A stretch of DNA of 60,447 nucleotides from Methylobacterium frigidaeris (GCF_022179185.1 NZ_BPQJ01000038.1:1-60447), one strand, 5' to 3'. Positions 51,296 through 60,341 are shown, numbered from the stretch's first letter. The notes: a model not told the origin generated them from the letters alone. Numbers and translations are program-made.

Positions 51296-51919
51296 TCAGC
51301 ACAGGCCGGCGGCCCGCAGGGTGTCGTGGGCCCTGATGATGTCGCGCAACCGGTCCTCGAACGAGCGGTCGCCGCCATTGGCATCGGGGTGGAAGCGCTT
51401 CACCAGCACCTTGTACTGCGCCTTGATGGCGGCCGGATCGGCGCTCTCGTCGAGGCCGAGCACGTCAAGGGCCTTGCGCACCGGCGCGGAGTAGCGCGGC
51501 GGCGGCGGCTCGGCCCGGGCCCGGCGCGAGGCCGGACCAGCGCCCTCGCCGCGCAGGATGCCGAGGGGGTCGACGTAGTCCCAGTCGCGCTGGGGCGCCT
51601 CGGGCTTCGGGCCGGTCTTCCCACCCGGGTTGACGCCCATCGTCCAGGTCGGGCGATGCCCGATCACCGCGTCCTTCTGATAGGCCTGGACGGCGGCGTC
51701 GTTCATCCCGTCGAAGTAGTTGTAGGCAGCGTTGTACTCGCGCACGTGTTGCATGCAGAAGCGCCAGTACTGGCCCTCCTGCTTGCGCCCCTTGGGCGCC
51801 TTGTGCAGCCCGGGCTGGGTGCAGCCCGGCCGGTCGCAGGCCGGGCCCTCGGCCTTCTTCGGCTCGTCGCAGGAGGGCCGGATGCGGATGCGGTCGAACA
51901 GGGGCGAGTTCAGATCCAT
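51296..51919 (-). CDS. J-domain protein adjacent to cobaltochelatase genes
   Basis: A 207-residue protein with a C-terminal J domain (LDVLGLDESADPAAIKAQYK, then RFHPDANGGDRSFEDRL with the HPD motif). The N-terminal part has a cysteine pattern (CDRPGCTQPGLHKAPKG, then FCMQHVREYNAAYNYFDGM) that could bind metal. It belongs to the conserved set next to cobS in Hyphomicrobiales. It may help assembly of a cobaltochelatase or another complex. ATG 51919. Confidence 0.9.
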   Translation of the reverse strand: MDLNSPLFDRIRIRPSCDEPKKAEGPACDRPGCTQPGLHKAPKGRKQEGQYWRFCMQHVREYNAAYNYFDGMNDAAVQAYQKDAVIGHRPTWTMGVNPGGKTGPKPEAPQRDWDYVDPLGILRGEGAGPASRRARAEPPPPRYSAPVRKALDVLGLDESADPAAIKAQYKVLVKRFHPDANGGDRSFEDRLRDIIRAHDTLRAAGLC

Positions 51920-52053
51920 GACGGAGCGATTATGAGGGGCGGGCGGACGGGCACAAGGCCTTCGGGCCTGATGCCGCAGGCGGAACCGGACGGCTTGACG
52001 GGGATCGCCCGCTCCGGTCACTCGAGCCGAAGCAGGTTAAGGACGGGTGCGCG

Positions 52054-52326
52054 ATGAGCCTGAACGACTGGATCAGGACGACGCTGGAGGAGCGGCTGGC
52101 GCCGACGGCGCTCAGCGTCGTCGACGAGTCACACCAACATGCCGGCCATTCCGGCTGGCGGGAGGGGGGTGAAACTCACTTCCGACTGGATGTGGTGTCG
52201 GCGGCCTTCGAGGGAAAGAGCCGGGTCGAGCGCCACCGCATGGTGAACGCGCTGCTCGACGACGCCTTCAAGCGCGGCCTGCACGCCCTGGCGCTGCGGG
52301 CGCGGACGCCGGGGGAGGCGGGGTAG
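52054..52326 (+). CDS. bolA: BolA-family protein
   Basis: A 90-residue BolA protein. The family core reads HSGWREGGETHFRLDVVSAA followed by FEGKSRVERHRMVNALL. BolA proteins bind glutaredoxin and 2Fe-2S clusters and act in iron homeostasis and morphology. ATG 52054. It is divergent from the J-domain protein. Its last 59 bp overlap the end of the convergent MFS gene. Confidence 0.93.
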   Translation: MSLNDWIRTTLEERLAPTALSVVDESHQHAGHSGWREGGETHFRLDVVSAAFEGKSRVERHRMVNALLDDAFKRGLHALALRARTPGEAG

Positions 52327-53548
52327 GGCCGGGCGATCCTCGACCCGGATCGGTGGGGGCTAACGACCCGAACACTGGCTCCCGCGGCGCGAAGGCGTAG
52401 ACCACCGTCGCGGCGAGCAGCGCCAGCCCGTAGGCCAGGAACAGCCGGCCGTAGAGCGCGTCCGGGGCGAGTCCGCCGGTGCCCAGCACGAACAGCGCCG
52501 ACAGCCCCTGCAAAGCTGCTGCCCCGCCCATGAAGACGATGTTCATGAAAGCGACGCCGCGCCCGAGCAGGTGGGCGGGGAAGAACCGCCGGGCATGGGC
52601 CATCAGGATGCCGTAGCTCAGGCCCGCCGCGCCGGTCAGCGCCAGCAGCGCAACCGCGAGCGCGGTCGAGCCGCCGCCGAACAGGCCGAGGCCGGCGAGC
52701 GCCAGGCCGGTGACGAGGCAGCCGGCGAAAGCGGTGCGCTTCGGATCGCGCAGCAACCGCTCCAGCGGCCCGTACCCGATGGCACCGGCCGCCATGGCGG
52801 CGCTCATCGCGAGCGTGCCGTTGCCGCGCTGGAGCGCGTCGAGACCGTGGACGCTGCCGAGATACGATCCGACCCAGAGCGAGCGTGTCGCAATGACGAC
52901 GGCGTAGCTCACGAACACCACGGGAAAGATCGGCCACAGGGCCCGCATCCGGGCGACCTCGGCGAAGCCGCGCCAGACCGAGGTCTTTGGCGGATCGGCG
53001 AGGCGGGGCGGATCCTCGATCAGCCACAGGACCAGCCCGGCCGCGGCCAGGGTGACGGCGGACAGCCCGAACAGGATCGTGCGCCAGCCGAAGGCGTGGC
53101 TCGCGAGCGCCAGCGGCGTGGAGCCGAGGAGGTCGCCCGACGTGCCGAGCCCGATCATAAGCGAGGACAGCATGGCGAAGCGCTCAGGGGGATAGGCCCG
53201 CCCGAACAGGTAGAGCCCGCCCATCAGGGCCGGCGCGCAGCCAAGCCCGATCAGCGCCATCGCGGCGGCCGCCCCGGGGAAGCCCTGCGCCAGCCCCAGG
53301 GCGGCCGCCCCGAGCGCGGCGACGACCAGGAATCCCGCCACGGTCCGCCGCGGCCCGACCCGGTCGAGGAGGAGGCCGGTCGGCACCTGGCCCAGGGCGA
53401 AGGCCATGAACCAGCCTGCCGAGAGCAGCGCGAGATCTGAGGGCGCGAGGCCGAGGTCGGGCCCGAGATCGGGCGCGACCATCGCCAGGAAACCGCGGTC
53501 GAACTGGCTGATCGTGTAGGCGAGCAGCAGAACCAGGAAGGGTGTCAC
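52268..53548 (-). CDS. MFS transporter
   Basis: A 426-residue inner-membrane transporter with about 12 hydrophobic segments. MFS motif A is visible in GLLLDRVGPRRTVAGFL and the PERF-type loop AYPPERFAMLSSLMIGLG. The C-terminal tail is Pro/Ala-rich and overlaps the convergent bolA end. The start is a GTG at 53548. The substrate cannot be told; the closest group by motif is the sugar-phosphate/organic-acid permease type. The thiolase gene is upstream on the same strand. Confidence 0.87.
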   Translation of the reverse strand: MTPFLVLLLAYTISQFDRGFLAMVAPDLGPDLGLAPSDLALLSAGWFMAFALGQVPTGLLLDRVGPRRTVAGFLVVAALGAAALGLAQGFPGAAAAMALIGLGCAPALMGGLYLFGRAYPPERFAMLSSLMIGLGTSGDLLGSTPLALASHAFGWRTILFGLSAVTLAAAGLVLWLIEDPPRLADPPKTSVWRGFAEVARMRALWPIFPVVFVSYAVVIATRSLWVGSYLGSVHGLDALQRGNGTLAMSAAMAAGAIGYGPLERLLRDPKRTAFAGCLVTGLALAGLGLFGGGSTALAVALLALTGAAGLSYGILMAHARRFFPAHLLGRGVAFMNIVFMGGAAALQGLSALFVLGTGGLAPDALYGRLFLAYGLALLAATVVYAFAPREPVFGSLAPTDPGRGSPGPTPPPPASAPAAPGRAGRA

Positions 53549-53577
53549 GGTCCTGCCGCCCCGTTCACGGTTCGCGG

Positions 53578-54744
53578 TTACTTGATGCGCTCGAGCACGC
53601 TGACGTAGTTCGCCACCGCGACGCCGCCCATGTTGAACACGCCGGCGAGGGTCGCGTCGGGGATCTGCATGCCGCCGGCGTCGCCGCAGAGCTGCATCGC
53701 CGAGAGTGCATGCATCGACACGCCGGTGGCGCCGATCGGGTGGCCCTTCGCCTTCAGCCCGCCGGACGGGTTGACCGGCAGCTTGCCTTCCTTGGTGGTC
53801 CAGCCCTCGCGGATCGCGTCGGCGCCGCGGCCCTCCTTGGTCAGGCCCATTGCCTCGTACTCGATCAGCTCGGCGACCGTGAAGCAGTCGTGCGTCTCGA
53901 CGAGAGAGAGGTCGTCGAGGGTGATGCCGGCCTGCCCCAGGGCCTTGGCCCAGGCGGTGGCGGCCCCCTCGAACTTCAGCACGTCGCGCTTCGACATCGG
54001 CAGGAAGTCCTGCGCGTGGGCGGTGGCCCGGAAGGCGATGGCGCGGCGCATGCGGAGCGCCGTCTCGGTGTCGGCGAGCACGACGGCCGCGGCGCCGTCC
54101 GAGACCAGCGAACAGTCGGTGCGCTTGAGCGGGCCGGCGACGAACGGGTTCTTGTCGGATTCGGTGCGGCAGAACTCGAAGCCGAGATCCTTGCGCATCT
54201 GCGCGTAGGGATTCTGGACGCCGTTATGATGGTTCTTGGCGGCGATCATCGCCAGCGCGTCGGACTGGTCGCCGTGACGCTGGAAATAGGCGCCGGCGAT
54301 GTTGCCGAACACGCCGGCGAAGCCGGCCGGGTTGTCGCCGTCCTCCGGCAGATAGGAGGCCTTGAGCAGGGTGCGGCCGATCTCCGGGCCCGGCGTGCGG
54401 GTCATCTGCTCGACGCCGACCACCAGCACCACCCGGGCGCGCTTGGCCTCGATGGTCTTGATGCCCTGGTGCACCGCCGCCGAGCCGGTCGCGCAGGCAT
54501 TCTCGACCCGGGTTGCCGGCTTGAACCGGAATCCGTCATCGGCCTGGAGCACCAGGGAGGCGGTGAAGTCCTGCGGAGTGAAGCCGGCATTGTAGTGGCC
54601 GAGCACGATCTCGTCGACGTCCTGCGGGCCGATCCCCGCATGGGCCAGTGCCTCGTTGGCGACGCGGACGATCAGGCTCTCGACGGTCTCGGCGTCGTGC
54701 TTGCCGAAGGGCGTGTGGCTCCAGCCGACGATGCAGGCGGTCAT
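53578..54744 (-). CDS. Thiolase-like acetyl-CoA acetyltransferase
   Basis: A 388-residue thiolase. The nucleophile Cys is in VENACATGSAAVHQ (about residue 86), the His is in VETHDCFTVAELI, and the C-terminal GGLKAKGHPIGATGVS holds the second His; GVFNMGG is at the end. This pattern is of the SCP2/nonspecific-lipid-transfer thiolase type, more than the FadA type. ATG 54744. It may act in degradation of branched or sterol-like acyl-CoAs, or in a polyhydroxybutyrate-related step; the pathway is unknown. Confidence 0.88.
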   Translation of the reverse strand: MTACIVGWSHTPFGKHDAETVESLIVRVANEALAHAGIGPQDVDEIVLGHYNAGFTPQDFTASLVLQADDGFRFKPATRVENACATGSAAVHQGIKTIEAKRARVVLVVGVEQMTRTPGPEIGRTLLKASYLPEDGDNPAGFAGVFGNIAGAYFQRHGDQSDALAMIAAKNHHNGVQNPYAQMRKDLGFEFCRTESDKNPFVAGPLKRTDCSLVSDGAAAVVLADTETALRMRRAIAFRATAHAQDFLPMSKRDVLKFEGAATAWAKALGQAGITLDDLSLVETHDCFTVAELIEYEAMGLTKEGRGADAIREGWTTKEGKLPVNPSGGLKAKGHPIGATGVSMHALSAMQLCGDAGGMQIPDATLAGVFNMGGVAVANYVSVLERIK

Positions 54745-54807
54745 GGTGGTTTCCTCCCGTGTTTGCGCTGCACTGTGCGCAACGGAAAGGCGGCCCGCAA
54801 GCGCCTG

Positions 54808-55515
54808 TCACGCATCCTCGGCGCGGAAGCGCGCATAGCCGGCAGCGCGCAGGCTGCAGGCCGGGCAGGTGCCGCAGCCATGGCCCCAGGGATGCAGGGC
54901 ACCGCGCTCGCCGAGGTAGCAGGTGTGGCTCTCGCGTACGATGAGGTCGACCAGCGCCTCGCCGCCGAGGTCACGGGCGAGCCGCCAGGTCTCGGCCTTG
55001 TCGATCCACATCAAGGGCGTGTGCACTACGAAGCGGCGCTCCATGCCGAGGTTGAGCGCGACCTGCAGCGCCTTGATGGTGTCGTCGCGGCAATCGGGAT
55101 AGCCCGAGAAGTCCGTCTCGCACATGCCGCCGACGATGTGGCGCAGCCCACGGCGATAGGCGAGCGCCGCCGCGAAGGTGAGGAAGACGAGATTGCGGCC
55201 CGGCACGAAGGTGTTGGGCAGCCCGCCCGCCTCCATGGCGATGGCGGTCTCCCGGGTCAGCGCGGTCTCGGAGACCTCGCCGAGGGCATCGAGGCTCAGC
55301 GTATGGTCGTCGCCGAGGCGCTCGGCGAAGGCGGGCACGATCCGGGAAATCTCGGCCCGCAGGGTCTCGCGGCAATCGAGCTCGATCCGGTGGCGCTGGC
55401 CGTAATCGAAGCCGAGAGTCTCGACATGCGAGAAACGGTCGAGGGCCCAGGCGAGGCAGGTGGTGGAATCCTGCCCGCCGGAGAACAGCACCAGGGCGCC
55501 GTCGGGGGACGTCAT
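54808..55515 (-). CDS. queC: 7-cyano-7-deazaguanine synthase
   Basis: A 235-residue enzyme that turns 7-carboxy-7-deazaguanine into preQ0 with ATP and ammonia, in queuosine biosynthesis. The P-loop is VLFSGGQDSTTCLAWAL, and the C-terminal zinc site is CYLGERGALHPWGHGCGTCP followed by ACS. ATG 55515. Its frame continues upstream through the 74-residue gene region without family character. No other queuosine gene is in the window. Confidence 0.95.
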   Translation of the reverse strand: MTSPDGALVLFSGGQDSTTCLAWALDRFSHVETLGFDYGQRHRIELDCRETLRAEISRIVPAFAERLGDDHTLSLDALGEVSETALTRETAIAMEAGGLPNTFVPGRNLVFLTFAAALAYRRGLRHIVGGMCETDFSGYPDCRDDTIKALQVALNLGMERRFVVHTPLMWIDKAETWRLARDLGGEALVDLIVRESHTCYLGERGALHPWGHGCGTCPACSLRAAGYARFRAEDA

Positions 55516-55570
55516 GCGGGCTCCGCGGGATCGAGGCGGCTCCTGAGCGGAGCCGATAACCCGCATTATA

Positions 55571-55621
55571 ATCCCGCAGCGCGGGATCGGCCTACTGGCC
55601 CTGCGCTCTACTGGCCCTGCG
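55571..55621. repeat. Hairpin plus 14-bp duplication at a gene end
   Basis: ATCCCGC/GCGGGAT (55571-55577/55581-55587) forms a 7-bp hairpin, and CTACTGGCCCTGCG occurs at 55592-55605 and again at 55608-55621, 16 bp apart. The second copy includes the stop codon of the glycine-zipper gene, so the first copy is a duplicated 3' end. The hairpin may terminate that gene. Confidence 0.7.
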
Positions 55622-55832
55622 CCTGGCTCGCCTTCTTGTTGGCGTTGTGGTGGCCCACCGCGCAGCCGGCCGCGGCGCCGGCCTTGCCGTGGCCGACCGC
55701 CTTGCCGGCGAGCCCGCCGACGATGGCGCCCTTGATGCAGCCCTTGGCCTCGGCCTGGTGCGGGATCGCGATGGCCGAGACGGCCAGGAGGCCGGCGAGG
55801 AGGGAAGCGGAACGGATCATGGGACGGACCAT
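55608..55832 (-). CDS. Glycine-zipper envelope protein
   Basis: A 74-residue exported protein. A signal peptide (MIRSASLLAGLLAVSAIA) is followed by GCIKGAIVGGLAGKAVGHGK and AGAAAGCAVGHHNANKK, a glycine-zipper motif with two cysteines. Such short proteins insert in membranes or act as envelope stress proteins. ATG 55832 or the ATG at 55820 could be used. An EcfG-like promoter may lie just upstream. Confidence 0.8.
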   Translation of the reverse strand: MVRPMIRSASLLAGLLAVSAIAIPHQAEAKGCIKGAIVGGLAGKAVGHGKAGAAAGCAVGHHNANKKASQAQGQ

Positions 55833-55863
55833 TGGGAAACTCCCGTGTCTGTGTGGGAACCTC

Positions 55864-55888
55864 AACCATTGACGGGGCAGGGTGTTCC
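55864..55888 (-). promoter_or_regulatory. Possible EcfG-like promoter of glycine-zipper gene
   Basis: On the minus strand GGAAC (plus-strand 55884-55888), a 16-bp spacer and GGTT (55864-55867) resemble the EcfG consensus with one mismatch in the -10 box. The start of transcription would be about 25 bp before the ATG at 55832. Weaker than the rpoH site. Confidence 0.35.
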
Positions 55889-55910
55889 CAAAACCGGACA
55901 CGTTCCGGCG

Positions 55911-55939
55911 TTGACGTTCCGACCGGTCGCGTCTATAGA
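55911..55939 (+). promoter_or_regulatory. Sigma-70 promoter of rpsT
   Basis: TTGACG (55911-55916), a 17-bp spacer and TATAGA (55934-55939) match the consensus closely. The ATG of rpsT is 123 bp downstream. The same -35 hexamer and near-identical -10 occur ahead of rpmB. Confidence 0.8.
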
Positions 55940-56061
55940 CCGCGGCTCGCGGACCTGCGGGCTTTCGCCCGGCGGGTTGCCCGTGCTTCCATGCCCTGAC
56001 ACGCGACGCCACGATCCCGCCGGGATCGCTCGGGCCTCGCCTTTTTGAATGAGGAACGCCG

Positions 56062-56337
56062 ATGGCCAACACCGTGTCGGCCAAGAAGATGACCCGCAAG
56101 ATTGCCAAGCGTACGGCAGTCAACCGCTCGCGTCGCAGCCGCATGCGCACCTTCATCCGCAAGGTCGAGGAGGCGATCGAGGCTGGCGATCACGGCACCG
56201 CTCTGACCGCCCTGCGCACCGCCGAGCCGGAGATCATGCGCGCGTCCCAGAAGGGGATCGTGCACAAGAACACCGCCTCGCGGAAGGTCTCGCGCCTTGC
56301 CGCCCGCGTGAAGGGCCTGCAGGTTGCCCAGGCGTAA
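56062..56337 (+). CDS. rpsT: 30S ribosomal protein S20
   Basis: A 91-residue ribosomal protein with the S20 helical pattern: MANTVSAKKMTRKIAKRTAV, then RMRTFIRKVEEAIEAGDH and HKNTASRKVSRLAARVKGL. ATG 56062. It has its own promoter, and an intrinsic terminator follows at 56397-56420. S20 binds 16S rRNA early in assembly. Confidence 0.97.
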   Translation: MANTVSAKKMTRKIAKRTAVNRSRRSRMRTFIRKVEEAIEAGDHGTALTALRTAEPEIMRASQKGIVHKNTASRKVSRLAARVKGLQVAQA

Positions 56338-56396
56338 CGCCTGATCCTTGGGCTCGCGCCGGCACGGCGTGGAGGTCCGAGGGACGAGAGGAAATG

Positions 56397-56420
56397 GCCC
56401 GGCCCCGTGCCGGGCTTTTT
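56397..56420 (+). terminator. Intrinsic terminator of rpsT
   Basis: GCCCGGC (56397-56403) pairs with GCCGGGC (56409-56415) with a CCCGT loop, followed by TTTTT (56416-56420). A classical rho-independent terminator, 60 bp past the rpsT stop. Confidence 0.88.
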
Positions 56421-56514
56421 CGTGTTCGGACAGCTCTTTTGCGGTTCCGGGTTGTGCCGGCGTGGGCTGCGAACTAACGTTGCGGCAGCCAGCCAGCCCG
56501 AAGGCCTCTTCCGC

Positions 56515-58053
56515 ATGGTCACCCGCGTCGCCACCGTCGCCTTCGAGGGGATCGAGGCGCGCGCCGTCGACGTGCAGGTGCAGATCACGCCCGGTGCCGT
56601 CGCCTTCACGGTGGTCGGCCTGCCCGACAAGGCGGTGGCGGAATCCCGCGAACGGGTGCGCTCGGCCCTGATCGCCTCCGGCCTGGCGCTGCCGGCCAAG
56701 CGCATCACCGTCAACCTCGCCCCCGCCGACCTGCCGAAGGAAGGCTCGCATTACGACCTGCCGATCGCGCTCGGGATGATGTGCGCCATCGGCGCCCTGC
56801 CGGCGGATGCCCTCTCGGGCTACTGCGTGCTCGGCGAACTGGCGCTGGACGGCAGCCTCACGGCGGTCGCCGGCGTGCTGCCGGCGGCAATGGCCGCCAA
56901 TGCCCGCGGCCTCGGCCTCATCTGCCCGGCGGCGAGCGGCCCGGAGGCCGCCTGGGCCGCCGGCGACATGGACGTGCTGGCGCCGCGCTCGCTGATCCAG
57001 CTCGCCAACCACGTCAAGGGCACCCAGGTGATGGCCCGCCCCGTGCCGGCGGTGGCCGCGGCCGCCGGGGTGCTGCCGGATCTGCGCGAGATCAAGGGCC
57101 AGGAGGGCGCCAAGCGCGTCCTGGAGATCGCGGCCTCGGGCGGCCACAACCTGCTGATGAATGGTCCGCCCGGGGCCGGCAAGTCGATGCTCGCCGCCCG
57201 GCTGCCCTCGATCCTGCCGCCGCTCGGGCCGCGCGAATTGCTCGAAGTCTCGATGATCCAGTCGGTGGCCGGCACGCTGAAGGACGGCGCCCTGTCGAAC
57301 CGCCGGCCGTTTCGCGCGCCCCATCACTCCGCCTCGATGGCGGCCCTCGTCGGAGGCGGTATCGGCGCGCGACCGGGAGAGGTCTCTCTCGCCCATGGCG
57401 GCGTGCTCTTCCTCGACGAATTGCCGGAGTTCAACGGCCAGGTGCTCGAATCTCTGCGCCAGCCCCTCGAGACCGGCACGGTGATGATCGCGCGAGCGAA
57501 CCACCGGGTCACCTACCCGGCCCGGTTCCAGCTCGTCGCGGCGATGAATCCTTGCCGCTGCGGCCAGGCGACGGAGCCGGGCTTCGCCTGCCGGCGCGGA
57601 CCCAACGAGCGCTGCGTCGCCCAGTACCAGGCCCGGCTCTCCGGCCCGCTGCTCGACCGCATCGACCTGCAGATCGAGGTCCCGGCAGTCACCGCCGCCG
57701 ACCTGATCCTGCCGCCGCCGGACGAGGGCTCGGCGGAGGCCGCCGCCCGGGTCGCCGCCGCCCGCTTGCGCCAGGAGCGGCGCTACGCCGAGGCCGGCCA
57801 GCCTCCCGGCACCACCAACGCCTCCTGCCCGGCGACGCTGATCGAGGAGGCCGCGAGGCCCGACGCGGAGGGAATGGCGCTGATCCGCGATGCCGCCGAC
57901 GCCATGCGGCTCTCCGCCCGCGGCTTCCACCGGGTCTTGCGCGTCGCCCGGACGCTCGCCGACCTCGACGGCGAGGCGCGGGTGCGCCGGCTTCACCTCG
58001 CCGAGGCCCTGTCCTACCGCAGCCGCTCGGACCGGCGCCCGGCCGCCGCGTGA
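56515..58053 (+). CDS. YifB/ComM-like Mg-chelatase-type AAA ATPase
   Basis: A 512-residue AAA+ protein. MVTRVATVAFEGIEARAVDV is the ComM-type N-terminus with VGLPDKAVAESRERVRSAL. Walker A is NGPPGAGKSMLAARLPS and Walker B is GVLFLDELPEFN; FRAPHHSASMAALVGG and ARLSGPLLDRIDLQIEV are further family signatures. The zinc cysteines NPCRCGQATEPGFACRRG are present. ComM homologues promote branch migration during natural transformation. I chose ATG 56515; upstream codons overlap the terminator. Confidence 0.93.
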   Translation: MVTRVATVAFEGIEARAVDVQVQITPGAVAFTVVGLPDKAVAESRERVRSALIASGLALPAKRITVNLAPADLPKEGSHYDLPIALGMMCAIGALPADALSGYCVLGELALDGSLTAVAGVLPAAMAANARGLGLICPAASGPEAAWAAGDMDVLAPRSLIQLANHVKGTQVMARPVPAVAAAAGVLPDLREIKGQEGAKRVLEIAASGGHNLLMNGPPGAGKSMLAARLPSILPPLGPRELLEVSMIQSVAGTLKDGALSNRRPFRAPHHSASMAALVGGGIGARPGEVSLAHGGVLFLDELPEFNGQVLESLRQPLETGTVMIARANHRVTYPARFQLVAAMNPCRCGQATEPGFACRRGPNERCVAQYQARLSGPLLDRIDLQIEVPAVTAADLILPPPDEGSAEAAARVAAARLRQERRYAEAGQPPGTTNASCPATLIEEAARPDAEGMALIRDAADAMRLSARGFHRVLRVARTLADLDGEARVRRLHLAEALSYRSRSDRRPAAA

Positions 58054-58187
58054 TGCGTTCGGTTAGCAAAAGGTTGTGTCTACCCGTCGAATCCCGCCGA
58101 CCGGGCGAACCTCCAGCTCAGTAACTTTCCCAACTCATCTTTCAGCTCCGTCCGCCAAACCATGAGCAGGACGCTGGAGGATGCGGG

Positions 58188-60212
58188 ATGATGTGGCTCT
58201 GCGCTGTGATCGGTCTCGTGGCCACCGTCGCCTGGCTGGCGGCGCGCTGGAGCGGTCTCCGCCGAATCGAGAGCTGGCGCGAGGGCGAGGTCGAGCGCCT
58301 GCACGATCTCGTCTGGCGCACCTCCGAGAGCGAGGAGCGCTACCGCAGCCTGGTCGAGGCGCAGATCGAGCTCGTCGTCCAGCGCGACGCCGAGGGCCGC
58401 ATCACCTTCGCCAACCACGGCTTTGCAGCCCTCCTCGACACCACGCCGGACGCGCTGCTGGGTACGACCCGTGAGGCCGAGGTGGTCGAGCGGGGCGAGA
58501 TGCGCCAGCGCGCCGATGGGGCCCGCCTGGTCGATCTCGCGATCCTGCCGGCCGGCGGCGGACCGTTGCGCTGGTTCGCCTTCGTCGAGACTGTGACCGC
58601 CGGGCGCGACGGGCGAGCCGAGGTGCTGCGGGCGGGCCGCGACGTCACCGAGCGGGTCGAATCGGCCCGCTCCCTCGAGGAGGCCCGCAGCCGGGCCGAG
58701 GCCGCCAGCGTGGCGAAGTCGCGCTTCCTTGCCAGCGTCAGCCACGAGTTCCGCACGCCGCTCAACGGCATCATGGGCATGGCTGACCTGATGCTCGAAA
58801 CCCCTTTGAGCCCTGAGCAGCGCACCTATGCCGAGGCGGTGAAGACCTCCGGCGAGGCGCTGCTCTCGCTCATCGACGGCATCCTCGATTTCTCCAAGAT
58901 CGAGGCCGGGCGCCTCGACCTCGCGGCCGAGCCGTTCGACCCGTCGGCCCTGGTCGAGAGCGTCGTGGAATTGCTGGCGCCCCGTGCCCAGGACAAGAGC
59001 CTGGAGATCGCTGCCGACCTGGAGGCACTGCCCGCCCATCTGATCGGCGACGCCGACCGGGTACGCCAGATCCTGATTAACCTTGCCGGCAACGCTGTGA
59101 AGTTCACGGAGTCCGGCGGCGTCGGCGTCACGGCGTCCTGGGAGGCGGACCGTCTGACGGTCGCCGTATACGATACCGGCCCCGGCATTCCCGAGGAACG
59201 CCTGCCGGTGCTGTTCCAGGAATTCGAGCAGGGTGACGGCAGCGCCAGCCGGCGGCACGAGGGCACCGGCCTCGGCCTCGCCATCACCCGGCGCCTCGTC
59301 GACCGCATGGGCGGCCGCCTCGACGTGACCTCGCGGCCGGGGGAGGGGAGCTGCTTCCGGGTGCATCTTCCCCTTCGTCCGGCCCCCGGTCGGGTCCGGC
59401 CGCCGACGCCGAGCCTCGCCGGGCAGCGCGTCCTGGTTGTAGCGGCCGCGGCCTTCGAGGCGCCCTACATCGCCCGCCGCCTCGGGCGGGCCGGCGCCGA
59501 GGCCGTGGTTGTCGAGACCGCGGCAGAGGCCGTCACGACGTTGTCCGCCGAGCAGTTCGACGCGGTCATCGCCGACCGGGCGCTGGGGGACGCGACAGTT
59601 CGCGGGATCGCGGCGGTGGCCCGGCAGGCGGGGGTGAACCGCAGCATCGTGCTGTTGTCGCCGTTCGACCGGCGCGATTTCGGCTCCCCGGCGGCTGCCG
59701 GCTTCGACCGCTACCTGATCAAGCCGGTGCGTCTCACCTCGCTCCTCGCCCGCCTGGCCGAGCCGACGCCGCCGCCCACCCGCGTGCCGAGCGCTCAAGA
59801 AGGCACGCCGCGGCCATCCTCTCGGCGTCCGCGGGTGCTGCTGGCCGAGGACAACCCGATCAACGCGCTCCTCGCCACCAAGGCCCTCGAGCGCCTCGGC
59901 GCCGCCGTGCTCTGGGCCCGGGACGGCGCGGAAGCCGTGGCGCGGCTGCAGGAGGCGGCAACCTCCGCGACACGGTTCGACCTCGCGCTGGTCGACATCC
60001 GCATGCCGATCCTGGACGGGCTCGAAGCGGCGCGGCAGGTGCGCGCGCACGAGGAGGCCAACGGCCTCCCACGTTTGCGCCTCGTGGCGCTGACCGCCAA
60101 CGTCCAGGCCGAGGACCAGGCCGCCGCCCTCGACGCCGGCTTCGACGGCTTCCTGTCGAAGCCGCTCGACCTCAAGACCCTCCCGCCGCTCCTGGAGGCG
60201 CAGGCGGCGTGA
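58188..60212 (+). CDS. Hybrid sensor histidine kinase with pseudo-receiver
   Basis: A 674-residue membrane kinase. One N-terminal transmembrane segment (residues 1-20), a PAS-like domain (about 50-155), and an H box SVSHEFRTPLNGIMGMADLM with phosphoacceptor His186 are followed by an ATPase domain with GTGLGLAITRRLV. A first receiver-like domain (about 430-530) lacks the N-terminal acidic pair. A second (about 555-670) is complete, with AEDNPINALLATKALE, the phosphoryl Asp in VDIRMPILDGLEA and the Lys in LSKPLD. ATG 58188. No cognate response regulator is adjacent. Confidence 0.9.
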   Translation: MMWLCAVIGLVATVAWLAARWSGLRRIESWREGEVERLHDLVWRTSESEERYRSLVEAQIELVVQRDAEGRITFANHGFAALLDTTPDALLGTTREAEVVERGEMRQRADGARLVDLAILPAGGGPLRWFAFVETVTAGRDGRAEVLRAGRDVTERVESARSLEEARSRAEAASVAKSRFLASVSHEFRTPLNGIMGMADLMLETPLSPEQRTYAEAVKTSGEALLSLIDGILDFSKIEAGRLDLAAEPFDPSALVESVVELLAPRAQDKSLEIAADLEALPAHLIGDADRVRQILINLAGNAVKFTESGGVGVTASWEADRLTVAVYDTGPGIPEERLPVLFQEFEQGDGSASRRHEGTGLGLAITRRLVDRMGGRLDVTSRPGEGSCFRVHLPLRPAPGRVRPPTPSLAGQRVLVVAAAAFEAPYIARRLGRAGAEAVVVETAAEAVTTLSAEQFDAVIADRALGDATVRGIAAVARQAGVNRSIVLLSPFDRRDFGSPAAAGFDRYLIKPVRLTSLLARLAEPTPPPTRVPSAQEGTPRPSSRRPRVLLAEDNPINALLATKALERLGAAVLWARDGAEAVARLQEAATSATRFDLALVDIRMPILDGLEAARQVRAHEEANGLPRLRLVALTANVQAEDQAAALDAGFDGFLSKPLDLKTLPPLLEAQAA

Positions 60213-60341
60213 TCGGCGCCGCGGGCCGGCTGCATGACGGAAAACAGCCCTGCCCCGCAGTGAGGAGGCTGGGCCGGGATCGCCGCGCCCCCGAATTCCT
60301 CGCGGGCAGATCTGGTGCTGCGAGGCGAAGGGCACGGAACG

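Noticed and set aside
53542..55872. 776-residue open frame on the plus strand opposite thiolase and queC
   Set aside because: Antisense shadow crossing two clear minus-strand genes; no recognisable motif.
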